Assembly (NCBI GenBank): GCA_041871065.1
Contig: CP168942.1
Location: forward strand, 870,501 to 934,500
DNA length: 64,000 nucleotides
Source: Weissella confusa
GTDB lineage: Bacteria; Bacillota; Bacilli; Lactobacillales; Lactobacillaceae
Direction: 5' to 3'
The position numbers and the translations under genes are program-made. The notes beneath the pieces were generated by a model, which saw only the letters and a list, made by a program, of their open reading frames with translations, made no database searches and was not told the DNA's origin. Every line of letters begins with the position of its first letter. The first letter of the stretch is position 1. Shown piece by piece: positions 51,197 to 59,891 of the stretch.

Positions 51197-52045
51197 ATGC
51201 AAAACGCTAATTCACACAAGAAGATGTACAAGTCAGGTAAGAACTGGGTCACAGCGACGGTTGTTGCAGCCGCAGTTGCAATCGTACCAATGGTTATGAC
51301 GACGGCTGTTTCAGCCGACGAGTCAGCACAACCAACGTCATCATGGCGCGCGAAGACGGTTGATGATGTTAAGGTGGCCGTACAATCTGCCGGTGAGACT
51401 TACATTGTGCAAGAGGGTGACACTTTGTCAACGATTGCATCAGCAACGGATTTGACGACTGAAGAAATTGCTGCCGCAAACGATATCTCAGATGCGAACT
51501 TCATCGTAGTTGATCAAGAAATCAAGTTGACGTCAGGCGCAGTTGTAGCGTCAGAAGCTACGGTTGCACCAGTAGCCGCTGAAGAAGTTGCAGAATCAGT
51601 TGCACCTGTTGCTGAAGTAGCACCTGCTGAAGAGTCAGTTGTTGCACAAGCACCAGTGGCCTCAGAAGCTGTTTCAGAAGCACCGGTATCACAAGCACCA
51701 AGCTACAACACGGATACGACTGCAGTTGCCGGTAACTCATACTACGCTGGTCAATGCACGTGGTACGTAAAGAACACGTTGCCATGGGTTGGTAACTTCT
51801 GGGGAAACGCTAACCAATGGGCAGCCAGCGCAGCCGCTGCAGGCCGTTTGGTAGACTCAAACCCAACTGTTGGATCAGTTGCTGTCTTCATGCCAGGCGT
51901 AGCCGGTGCCTCATCATACGGACACGTTGCCGTTGTGACGGGTGTTAACGGTGGTATGGTGACGATTTCAGAAATGAACGCACAAGGTGAATACGTTGTG
52001 TCATCACGCACGATTTCACCAGCTGGTGTCTTGTTCATCCACTAA
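51197..52045 (+). CDS. Secreted LysM-CHAP peptidoglycan hydrolase
   Basis: 282 residues. A KxYKxGKxW signal peptide (KMYKSGKNW) is cleaved near VSA (about residue 42). One LysM domain (about 69-115; YIVQEGDTLSTIA...IKL) binds peptidoglycan. An Ala/Pro/Val/Glu-rich linker follows, then a C-terminal CHAP domain (about 178-282) with Cys187 in AGQCTWYV and His in YGHVAVV. CHAP enzymes are amidases or endopeptidases; this layout is typical of essential separation hydrolases controlled by WalRK, and an exact WalR box lies upstream. CAAAGGGAG sets ATG 51197; the frame from 51083 is leader sequence. Confidence 0.92.
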   Translation: MQNANSHKKMYKSGKNWVTATVVAAAVAIVPMVMTTAVSADESAQPTSSWRAKTVDDVKVAVQSAGETYIVQEGDTLSTIASATDLTTEEIAAANDISDANFIVVDQEIKLTSGAVVASEATVAPVAAEEVAESVAPVAEVAPAEESVVAQAPVASEAVSEAPVSQAPSYNTDTTAVAGNSYYAGQCTWYVKNTLPWVGNFWGNANQWAASAAAAGRLVDSNPTVGSVAVFMPGVAGASSYGHVAVVTGVNGGMVTISEMNAQGEYVVSSRTISPAGVLFIH

Positions 52046-52059
52046 TATTAAGAACTAAT

Positions 52060-52096
52060 GGAGTTATGTCTGCTTGCAGATGTAGCTCTTTTTTCG
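52060..52096 (+). terminator. Rho-independent terminator after the CHAP gene
   Basis: GGAGTTATGTCTGC pairs with GCAGATGTAGCTC (imperfect), followed by TTTTTT. Confidence 0.78.
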
Positions 52097-52226
52097 TATT
52101 GTAAGTAGAAGATGTGATTGGGCATCTTTAATTTTGAAAGTTCTATGTCGGTATACTAGATATAACCTAAGAAATCATGTATACTTTTATAGATAAAGAT
52201 TTAGCATTTACAAGGAGACCATAACA

Positions 52227-53105
52227 ATGGCTATTACTGCTTCACAAGTTAAGGAATTGCGTGAAAAGACTGGTGTCGGAATGATGGACGCCAAGAAGGC
52301 GTTGGTTGAGACTGACGGTGACATGGACAAGGCAATCGACGTATTGCGCGAAAAGGGAATGGCTAAGGCTGCTAAGAAGGCTGACGCCGTTGCTGCCGAA
52401 GGTATGACTTTCGTTGCCGTTAAGGACAACGCTGCTGCAATCATCGAATTGAACTCACAAACTGACTTCGTTGCTGGTAACGCTGAGTTTAACGACTTGT
52501 TGCACGCTGTTGCAAACGCAATCGTTGAATTCAAGCCAGCTGATGTAGAAGCTGCATTGGCTTTGCAAGTTTCTGAAGACGCTACGTTGAACGAAATGAT
52601 CATCCGCACGACGCAAGTTACTGGTGAGAAGATCACTTTGCGTCGCTTCCAAATCGTTGAAAAGGTTGAAGGACAAGAGTTCGGAACTTACTCACACATG
52701 GGTGGACGTATCTCATCTGTAGTATTGTTGGACGGTGCTGATGCAGAGACTGCTAAGGACGTTGCTATGCACGTTGCAGCCATTGCACCACAATACGTAT
52801 CACGCGAAGAAGTTCCTGCTGATGTCTTGGCACACGAGAAGGAAGTTCAAATGAACTCAGAAGACTTGCAAGGAAAGCCTGACAACATCAAGGAAAAGAT
52901 GGTTGAAGGTCGTTTGAACAAGTTCTTGGCTGACATCTCATTGGTTGACCAACCATTCGTTAAGGGTGACGGTAAGGAAACTGTTGCTAAGTTTGTTGAG
53001 TCAAAGGGTGGCAAGGTTGTTTCATTCGTTCGCTACGAAGTTGGTGAAGGTATGGAAAAGGCTAACGTTGACTTTGCTGCTGAAGTTGCCGCACAAATCG
53101 GTTAA
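52227..53105 (+). CDS. tsf: Elongation factor Ts
   Basis: 292 residues. The N-terminus [26 protein letters not shown] and the core NSQTDFVA define the family. It exchanges GDP on EF-Tu. In most bacteria it follows rpsB directly; here a terminator and three secreted-protein genes intervene, so tsf must have its own promoter. Two TATACT hexamers (52152 and 52180) are candidate -10 elements without good -35 partners. AAGGAGACC precedes the ATG. It heads tsf-pyrH-frr. Confidence 0.98.
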   Translation: MAITASQVKELREKTGVGMMDAKKALVETDGDMDKAIDVLREKGMAKAAKKADAVAAEGMTFVAVKDNAAAIIELNSQTDFVAGNAEFNDLLHAVANAIVEFKPADVEAALALQVSEDATLNEMIIRTTQVTGEKITLRRFQIVEKVEGQEFGTYSHMGGRISSVVLLDGADAETAKDVAMHVAAIAPQYVSREEVPADVLAHEKEVQMNSEDLQGKPDNIKEKMVEGRLNKFLADISLVDQPFVKGDGKETVAKFVESKGGKVVSFVRYEVGEGMEKANVDFAAEVAAQIG

Positions 53106-53852
<747 letters not shown>

Positions 53853-53853
53853 C

Positions 53854-54411
53854 ATGGCAAACCCAATTCTTGATTCAGCAAATGAGCGTATGGGTAAGGC
53901 TGCTGACGTTTTGCGTCGTGAGCTAGGTAACATCCGTGCGGGTGTTGCAAACCCATCAATCTTGCGTAACGTTACGGCTGAGTACTATGGTGCAGAAACA
54001 CCATTGAACCAATTGGCATCAATTACGGTGCCTGAAGCCCGCGTTTTGTTGATTACACCATTTGACAAGTCAATCTTGAAGGACATTGAGCAAGCTATCT
54101 TTGCTTCTGACCTAGGATTGACGCCTGCCAACGACGGATCTGTAATCCGTTTGGTAATTCCTGCCTTGACTGAGGAGACTCGTAAGTCATTGGCTAAGGA
54201 AGTTAAGGGTGAGTCTGAAAAGGCTAAGGTTGCGGTTCGTAACGTTCGTCGTGACGCCATGGACGATGCCAAGAAGGCATTGAAGAACGGTGACATGTCA
54301 GAAGACGAAGCTCGTAAGCTTGAAGATGACATCCAAAAGGCAACTGACGCTGCGGTGAAGAACATCGACAGCATCGCTGCTGAAAAGGAAAAGGAATTGT
54401 TGACTATCTAA
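53854..54411 (+). CDS. frr: Ribosome recycling factor
   Basis: 185 residues. [26 protein letters not shown] and the C-terminal helix ending EKEKELLTI match the family. It splits post-termination ribosomes with EF-G. GGAGGTAAAG inside the end of pyrH is its ribosome site, so the two are coupled. A strong terminator ends the tsf-pyrH-frr unit. Confidence 0.97.
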   Translation: MANPILDSANERMGKAADVLRRELGNIRAGVANPSILRNVTAEYYGAETPLNQLASITVPEARVLLITPFDKSILKDIEQAIFASDLGLTPANDGSVIRLVIPALTEETRKSLAKEVKGESEKAKVAVRNVRRDAMDDAKKALKNGDMSEDEARKLEDDIQKATDAAVKNIDSIAAEKEKELLTI

Positions 54412-54434
54412 TTCTAGGTATTTAACAATTCAAC

Positions 54435-54470
54435 AAAAGACTAGGTCTGAATGGACCTAGTCTTTTTGTG
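54435..54470 (+). terminator. Rho-independent terminator after frr
   Basis: AAAAGACTAGGTC pairs with GACCTAGTCTTTT around TGAATG. Confidence 0.92.
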
Positions 54471-54501
54471 TATACAGGGGATTTTGGCCTATACCACAAT
54501 A

Positions 54502-54518
54502 TGTAAGGATTCCTGACA
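54502..54518 (+). promoter_or_regulatory. GlnR/TnrA box upstream of amt
   Basis: TGTAA, seven bases, TGACA: an exact match to TGTNAN7TNACA. The site centre is 54510. TATACT at 54548-54553 is the likely -10, with no good -35, so the box centre would be about 50 bases before the transcript start. Confidence 0.75.
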
Positions 54519-54597
54519 AGGTTCGTTCCGATTATCAAAATGGCGCCTATACTAATCGTAAAGTTAAGGAACGATTAGAAAGACGGAGGGTGATAAC

Positions 54598-55815
54598 ATG
54601 AGCGGATCGGATATAGCATGGGTATTAATGAGTTCAGCGTTAGTTTGGTTAATGGTGCCAGGCCTTGCGTTGTTTTACGGTGGATTTTCGGACGTTAGAT
54701 CAACGGTTAACACACTGGCTATGGTTTTGATTGCCATCGCCATTGGGGGTGTGTTGTGGTTCACGGTTGGCTATTCATTGACGTTTAGCGGTAACGGGCC
54801 AATTATTGGAGATCTAAAACATGCCTTTTTGAACGGTGTCTCGATGACACAAAGTACGCGTGGCCTATCAATTCCTGATGGTGCGTTTGCCTTGTTCCAG
54901 GGGATGTTTCCAATGATTACGATGGCAATCATTGCTGGTGCGGTTGTGGGACGTATGAACTTCAAAGCGTTTGTATTGTTCTTGATTGGCTGGATGATGT
55001 TGGTATATGTACCATTGGCTCACATGGTTTGGGGTGGTGGCTTGCTAGCTCAAATGGGTGCCATTGATTTTGCTGGAGGAGATGTGGTTCACATTTCATC
55101 GGGTGTTTCAGGATTGGTTTTGGCATTGTTGATTGGTAAGCGTCAGCACGTTACGCAATTAACTGCGCATAACATGCTTTCAATCGTTATTGGTGGTGGC
55201 CTGTTGTGGTTCGGTTGGTTTGGATTCAACTCGGGTTCAGCATTGGCAGCCGATGGCGTGGCAATCTTGGCCTTCTTGAACACAAGTATTGCGGCCGCAA
55301 CGGCGATGCTAACATGGGTGATGTTCGATTTGTTGGTGTTTAAGCAGGTTAAGGTTTCTGGCGCCGTATCCGGTGGTATTGCAGGACTGGTGGCGATAAC
55401 GCCAGGTGCTGGGTTCATCGAACCGGTCGGTGCGGCGATCACAGGTGGTATCGTCGCGTTGATTGTGTACGTCGCAACCACGGTCATTAAGTACCGAATG
55501 GGATATGATGACACACTGGATGCCTTTGGCTTGCACGGTGTTGGCGGTGTCGCTGGTGGTTTGTTTACTGGTATTTTTGCAACTAAGGCATTATCAGGAC
55601 AAGCCGGTTTGTTGGCTGGTGGCTGGCATTTGTTCGGCATTCAGGTAGCAGCAATTGTGCTGACAATCATCTTGTCGGTTGTCATGACTTGGGTAATTGC
55701 GAAAGCAGTTGCCGTGATAACGCCATTGCGTGTGAATGAGAAGGCCGAGGCAACTGGACTTGATTTGTGGCAACACGGTGAAACAATTGTGACGCAAATC
55801 CAAACAACACGCTAA
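54598..55815 (+). CDS. amt: Ammonium transporter
   Basis: 405 residues with 11 membrane helices. AmtB/MEP signatures are PGLALFYGG, FQGMFPMITMAIIAGAVVGR, DFAGGDVVHISSGVSGLVLAL and TLDAFGLHGVGGVAGGLFTG, including the twin-histidine regions of the pore. It imports ammonium at low nitrogen. No glnK (PII) gene is adjacent. A GlnR box upstream fits nitrogen control. GGAGGGTGA precedes ATG 54598. No clear terminator follows before the next promoter. Confidence 0.95.
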   Translation: MSGSDIAWVLMSSALVWLMVPGLALFYGGFSDVRSTVNTLAMVLIAIAIGGVLWFTVGYSLTFSGNGPIIGDLKHAFLNGVSMTQSTRGLSIPDGAFALFQGMFPMITMAIIAGAVVGRMNFKAFVLFLIGWMMLVYVPLAHMVWGGGLLAQMGAIDFAGGDVVHISSGVSGLVLALLIGKRQHVTQLTAHNMLSIVIGGGLLWFGWFGFNSGSALAADGVAILAFLNTSIAAATAMLTWVMFDLLVFKQVKVSGAVSGGIAGLVAITPGAGFIEPVGAAITGGIVALIVYVATTVIKYRMGYDDTLDAFGLHGVGGVAGGLFTGIFATKALSGQAGLLAGGWHLFGIQVAAIVLTIILSVVMTWVIAKAVAVITPLRVNEKAEATGLDLWQHGETIVTQIQTTR

Positions 55816-55821
55816 TGACTG

Positions 55822-55850
55822 TTGACATTGTTCGATATTAGGAGTAAATT
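55822..55850 (+). promoter_or_regulatory. Promoter of the small gene at 55911
   Basis: TTGACA at 55822-55827, a 17-base spacer, TAAATT at 55845-55850, beginning right after the amt stop codon. Confidence 0.7.
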
Positions 55851-55862
55851 AATATTACAGAT

Positions 55863-55883
55863 TTGTAAAGGTTTCCTTTACAA
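55863..55883 (+). promoter_or_regulatory. Perfect inverted repeat between promoter and small gene
   Basis: TTGTAAAGG, three T residues, CCTTTACAA. It starts about 12 bases after the -10 element, the position of an operator or of a 5' hairpin in the message. It has two more internal bases than a GlnR box. Confidence 0.6.
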
Positions 55884-55910
55884 TGTCAAAGAACAAAAGG
55901 GGGTAACAGT

Positions 55911-56015
55911 ATGTTTGGAATGAATGTATTGAATAAGAAAATTGATCGCGCCGTCCGTGAGTATCAGAAGATGGATCCGGACTATCGCCCCGTAAAGAAG
56001 TCTAAGAAGCGTTAA
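55911..56015 (+). CDS. 34-residue basic small protein
   Basis: It begins MFGMNVLNKKIDRAVREYQK and ends PVKKSKKR, strongly basic at the C-terminus, with no membrane segment. Although very short, it has every signal of a real gene: a consensus promoter at 55822-55850, an inverted repeat, an excellent AAAAGGGGG ribosome site 7 bases before the ATG, and its own terminator immediately after the stop. The family is not recognised. The basic tail suggests RNA or ribosome contact, which is speculation. Confidence 0.68.
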   Translation: MFGMNVLNKKIDRAVREYQKMDPDYRPVKKSKKR

Positions 56016-56027
56016 GTCGCTAAATTT

Positions 56028-56064
56028 GAAACGCCGAATCACGCAAGTGACTCGGCGTTTTTCT
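56028..56064 (+). terminator. Rho-independent terminator of the small gene
   Basis: AAACGCCGA and TCAC pair with GTGA and TCGGCGTTT, followed by TTC. Confidence 0.9.
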
Positions 56065-56131
56065 GTGCATGTCGGTAATGGTATGAATTCTAAAACGTTT
56101 TACGATTCGCTAAATTTTGTATAGTTACACC

Positions 56132-56150
56132 TATACCAATTTATACCAAT
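56132..56150 (+). promoter_or_regulatory. Direct repeat of an operator half-site upstream of glmS
   Basis: TATACCAAT occurs twice, 10 bases apart (56132 and 56142). On the other strand it reads ATTGGTATA, like half of a NagR/YvoA (GntR/HutC) operator. Confidence 0.4.
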
Positions 56151-56234
56151 TAATTCACAAATGTCCGATTTCCAGTTGATTATGCTTTTGTTTGTGCAAT
56201 AATAGTCTTTGTATTAAAACGCAATGAAAACTCT

Positions 56235-56250
56235 AAGTGGTATACCACTT
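56235..56250 (+). promoter_or_regulatory. 16-bp perfect palindrome, candidate GntR/NagR operator of glmS
   Basis: AAGTGGTATACCACTT, 33 bases before the glmS start. The TGGTATA core resembles NagR-type dre sites. It lies downstream of the likely promoter, a position suited to repression. Confidence 0.6.
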
Positions 56251-56282
56251 GGTTTATGAAAGTGCATTAGGGGGAAATATAT

Positions 56283-58100
56283 ATGTTTTGCGGAATTGTT
56301 GGATTTACTGGTTTGAACTACCAATCAGCACCAATCTTGTTGAAGGGGTTGGAAAAGCTTGAATACCGTGGTTACGATTCAGCTGGTATCTTCGTGGCTG
56401 ACCAAGCTTTGGGAACCGACCAATTGGTTAAGGAAAAGGGTCGTGTTGCGCAGCTTGAAGCATTGGTTGATACGAAGAACGTGACGGGTACAAGTGGTAT
56501 CGCACACACTCGTTGGGCAACTCACGGTGTGCCATCAATTAACAACGCACACCCACACCTATCTGCAGACGGCCGTTTCTACTTGGTGCACAACGGGGTT
56601 ATCGAAAACTACCTTGAGTTGAAGCAAGAGTACTTGTCAGATGTGACGTTCCACTCAGATACTGATACTGAAGTGGCCGTGCAACTGATTGGTAAGTTTG
56701 TTGATGAAGGCATGACAACATTCGATGCTTTGAAGAAGTTGATTAGCTTGTTGGATGTTAACTCAGCTTACGGATTCTTGTTGATGGACCGCAACGAGCC
56801 AGATCGTATGTATGTTGCAAAGCAAAAGTCACCTTTGCTAATTGGGGTTGGTGAAGACTTTAACGTTGTAACGTCTGACGCGGTTGCGATGTTGGACCAA
56901 ACGCACGACTTTATCGAATTGCACGATGGTGAAATTGCCATCATCGATCCTGATAACGTTCGTTTGTTCGGTGCAGATGGTGTTGAAACGTCACGTGAGC
57001 CATTCCACTTGGACATTGACGCATCAGAGACGGATAAGGGAACTTACCCATTCTATATGTTGAAGGAAATTGACGAGCAACCGATCGTTATCCGCCACTT
57101 GATTGAAAAGTACTTGGATAGCGAAGGTGGTGTACACGTCGGTCAAGCCATCTTGGATGACATCAAGGCTGCTGATCGTTTGTACATCGTTGCTGCTGGT
57201 ACGTCATACCACGCTGGTTTGGTCGGAAAGCGTTTGTTCGAACAATGGGCAGGTATTCCAACGGAAGTGCACTTGTCATCTGAATTTGCTTATGAGCAAC
57301 CATTGTTGTCAGAGAAGCCATTCTTTATCTTCTTGACGCAATCAGGTGAAACGGCTGACTCACGTGAAGTTTTGCAAAACGTTAACGAACAAGGCTTTAA
57401 GTCATTGACGTTGACGAACGTTGAAAAGTCAACGTTGTGGCGTGAAGCAACGTACGCTTTGCCATTGTTGGCAGGACCTGAAATTGCCGTTGCTTCAACG
57501 AAGGCTTACGTTGCCCAAGTTGGTTTGCAAGCTATCTTGGCATACGCAGTCGCTGACCGCGATGCGCTTGGCTTCAACTTGGAGCAAGACTTGTCAAAGA
57601 TTGCTGTTGGTATCCAAGGAATCGTCGACGATAAGGAAACGTTGCAACGCGTTGCCAACGAGATGTTGGTTGAGTCACGTAACGCATTCTTCATCGGTCG
57701 TGGGGTTGATTCAACGGTTTCATTGGAAGCTGCTTTGAAGTTGAAGGAAATCTCATACGTACAAGCTGAAGGATTCGCCGCTGGTGAGTTGAAGCACGGT
57801 ACTTTGGCTTTGATCGAAGAAGGTACGCCAGTGATTGCGTTGATTACGCAATCAAAGACGGCGGGCTTGGTTCGTGGAAACTTGGCTGAAACACAAGCAC
57901 GTGGTTCACGCGCTTACACAATTGTGACTGAAGAATTGGCTAAGGAAGGTGATGACTTCATCTTGCCAAACGTCAACGAATTGTTGTCACCATTGCTATC
58001 AGTTGTGCCCACACAATTGTTGGCCTACTACACATCATTGGGCCGTGGCCTAGACGTGGATCGTCCACGTAACTTGGCTAAGTCAGTGACTGTGCAATAA
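56283..58100 (+). CDS. glmS: Glutamine-fructose-6-phosphate aminotransferase
   Basis: 605 residues. The N-terminal glutaminase domain has RWATHG and NGVIENY; two SIS domains follow (TSYHAGLVGK and SQSGETADSREVL; KLKEISYVQAEGFAAGELKHG), ending in PRNLAKSVTVQ. It makes glucosamine-6-phosphate, the entry to peptidoglycan and amino sugars. The N-terminus reads MFCGIVG: an extra Phe stands between Met and the nucleophilic Cys, which is normally codon 2 and exposed by Met removal. No other start is possible next to the Cys. AGGGGG is 8 bases before ATG 56283. A glmS ribozyme was looked for and not recognised; a palindromic operator is present instead. Confidence 0.95.
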   Translation: MFCGIVGFTGLNYQSAPILLKGLEKLEYRGYDSAGIFVADQALGTDQLVKEKGRVAQLEALVDTKNVTGTSGIAHTRWATHGVPSINNAHPHLSADGRFYLVHNGVIENYLELKQEYLSDVTFHSDTDTEVAVQLIGKFVDEGMTTFDALKKLISLLDVNSAYGFLLMDRNEPDRMYVAKQKSPLLIGVGEDFNVVTSDAVAMLDQTHDFIELHDGEIAIIDPDNVRLFGADGVETSREPFHLDIDASETDKGTYPFYMLKEIDEQPIVIRHLIEKYLDSEGGVHVGQAILDDIKAADRLYIVAAGTSYHAGLVGKRLFEQWAGIPTEVHLSSEFAYEQPLLSEKPFFIFLTQSGETADSREVLQNVNEQGFKSLTLTNVEKSTLWREATYALPLLAGPEIAVASTKAYVAQVGLQAILAYAVADRDALGFNLEQDLSKIAVGIQGIVDDKETLQRVANEMLVESRNAFFIGRGVDSTVSLEAALKLKEISYVQAEGFAAGELKHGTLALIEEGTPVIALITQSKTAGLVRGNLAETQARGSRAYTIVTEELAKEGDDFILPNVNELLSPLLSVVPTQLLAYYTSLGRGLDVDRPRNLAKSVTVQ

Positions 58101-58110
58101 GGAAAAACAA

Positions 58111-58165
58111 AAAACACCGTTGTAATCGAGTCTGTGAGCTCGATTACAACGGTGTTTTATTTGGC
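58111..58165 (+). terminator. Very strong terminator after glmS
   Basis: A perfect 20-bp stem (58111-58130 with 58139-58158) with an 8-base loop. Being nearly symmetric with A and T flanks, it could also act for the minus-strand gene. Confidence 0.9.
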
Positions 58166-58208
58166 ATTAATGTCTTGTTAAGTTGTTGTTGTGCGTATGT
58201 TTGTGAAT

Positions 58209-59285
58209 TTAAGCGAATTCTTTTGCAGCTTCAATAATTTGGTCAGCGTGTGAGTAAATATCAATTGGCTGATTAAATTCGATTTGTGTATTCTCTTTGT
58301 CTTTTAGCACAATCCATGAACGTGAAGAGTTAAAGTATGCGCGGAGTACCCAGCGACGATTATTATCGTCAATTAGGATGTTAAAGTACGTCGTATTATC
58401 TCGGTAAAACACTCGGTTAGATGGAATGATCTTGCTAAGAATTAGCTTGGTGATTGTGTATGCTTCAAGTTCGTCTTCAGTAGTGACTATTTGATTATCT
58501 GATTTTTCAATCGAAGAATCTTCGGTAGTAACGACAATCTCTTCATCATTAGAAACCTTTGTGGAGTTAAGTGCGCTTGATAAGCGGTCGTTTACGCGTT
58601 CGCTGATTAATGACTGAACGGCGCGTGACACCATTGGCTTAAATTCGTCGATAACATTTTGACGCTTGACACCGTCGTAACCAATTTCGTCAAGAACAAG
58701 CCTCACAAAGTCATCGTTTGGTGATTCAATGGCATGTGTGAAAAATGCTTTGATTTGACTAACGTACTTCAAGTCTGAGGCTGTGCTTGTGATGTTTTCT
58801 GAATCAAAGTTCTCTTTAACGAACTTAAATAATTCGTTAATCTGAGCGTCCTTCAAGTCAGTCATATCGATGGTCAAGAACGGCTTTTCATCCATGATAT
58901 TTTCTTTTTCTAAATCGGTGTAGAAACGGTACTCACGACCGTTTGTAATGATTGCGAATTTTGCATCTACAACGTTGAAATAGCGATTGGTTTGAGTAGT
59001 GTGCTTATCAAGGGAAGCATTCAACTCTTTTGCCTCAACGAGAATCGCTACTTGGCCATCAAGTTTAATGGCGAAGTCTACTCGTTCACCTTTTTTAACA
59101 CCCGAAACATCAGCAGTAAATTCTGGAATGAATTCAAGCGGATTAAATACGTCATATCCCAAAGCAGAGAAAAATGGCAGGATCAACGAGTTTTTTGTCT
59201 GTTCTTCGTTTGTAATAGTTCCCCCAAATTGTTCAATACGAGATGAAAATTGCTTCATTTTTGAAGCGAACTCTTGCTTTTCCAT
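58209..59285 (-). CDS. Solitary HsdR N-terminal-like (HSDR_N) nuclease-domain protein
   Basis: 358 residues. The N-terminal domain (about 20-170) carries a PD-(D/E)xK core: Asp70 in ERVDFAI and Glu84/Lys86 in AILVEAKE, with QTNRYF and FAIITNGREYRFYTDL, as in the HSDR_N domain (PF13588) of type I restriction subunits. No helicase motifs, specificity or methylase genes are nearby. The C-terminal part (about 270-358) may be a small sensor-like domain (NRVFYRDNTTYFNILIDDNNRRW). Such solitary proteins are common in prophages and mobile regions; their function is not established. AGGGG lies 8 bases before the ATG on the minus strand. It is flanked by a gene-poor gap, suggesting an insertion. Confidence 0.8.
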   Translation of the reverse strand: MEKQEFASKMKQFSSRIEQFGGTITNEEQTKNSLILPFFSALGYDVFNPLEFIPEFTADVSGVKKGERVDFAIKLDGQVAILVEAKELNASLDKHTTQTNRYFNVVDAKFAIITNGREYRFYTDLEKENIMDEKPFLTIDMTDLKDAQINELFKFVKENFDSENITSTASDLKYVSQIKAFFTHAIESPNDDFVRLVLDEIGYDGVKRQNVIDEFKPMVSRAVQSLISERVNDRLSSALNSTKVSNDEEIVVTTEDSSIEKSDNQIVTTEDELEAYTITKLILSKIIPSNRVFYRDNTTYFNILIDDNNRRWVLRAYFNSSRSWIVLKDKENTQIEFNQPIDIYSHADQIIEAAKEFA

Positions 59286-59891
59286 TTTATAACCCCTAAT
59301 ATTCCGAAGCTTTTAGCGTCATTCACGTTTGGACGTGTTGATTATTTTGAGATAATCGCTTTTGCCATTGTCCTAAAATGAGGTGGCAAGACTTGAAAAC
59401 CAATAAAGTCCAACAAGTTATTGCTTTTTTCTGGAATGGCGGTAGCGAGTTAAGAAAGTCTCTCGATTTCACCAATTTACCAAACATAAACTTAGCTATT
59501 TCATGTGACTTGAATTTCTGTTCATCAGCCAGTTGTGATGAGAACCTATTTTAGCCGGCGTACAAATTGAATAATAATATTATAGGCTAGCAGGGAAATT
59601 TGAAATGAACGTAAAGGAAGCGCGAATTGTAATGGAAAGTGCGAGTGGGCGAGAGTTTTAATCCGCATTTCCTGTGGAGTGACATGAACAACCCGTGTAA
59701 TTAGTCAGGTGAAGCATACTTATCCCGTTTGAATTTAATGGACAGAAAAATAAAGTGACAAAAAATCCACAAGTCGATAGCTTTTATTGTCGCTATGCTG
59801 GGACCGGTTTTCTTAGAATTTTTCTATGTTCAAGTCTGGTTTAAGTCGCGTTCACTACCATAGCAAGCAAAGTGATATTGAGGAGGCGCTT
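59286..59891. other. Gene-poor gap of 0.6 kb
   Basis: No convincing gene, RNA or repeat is seen. The sequence is AT-rich and without long open frames. A short frame at 59605-59661 (MNVKEARIVMESASGREF) has no good ribosome site. It may be decayed DNA from the insertion that brought the nuclease gene. Confidence 0.5.

Noticed and set aside
56065..56282. A glmS ribozyme in the glmS leader
   Set aside because: I could not recognise the conserved core, and the leader after the likely promoter is only about 70-90 bases. A covariance-model search would settle it.
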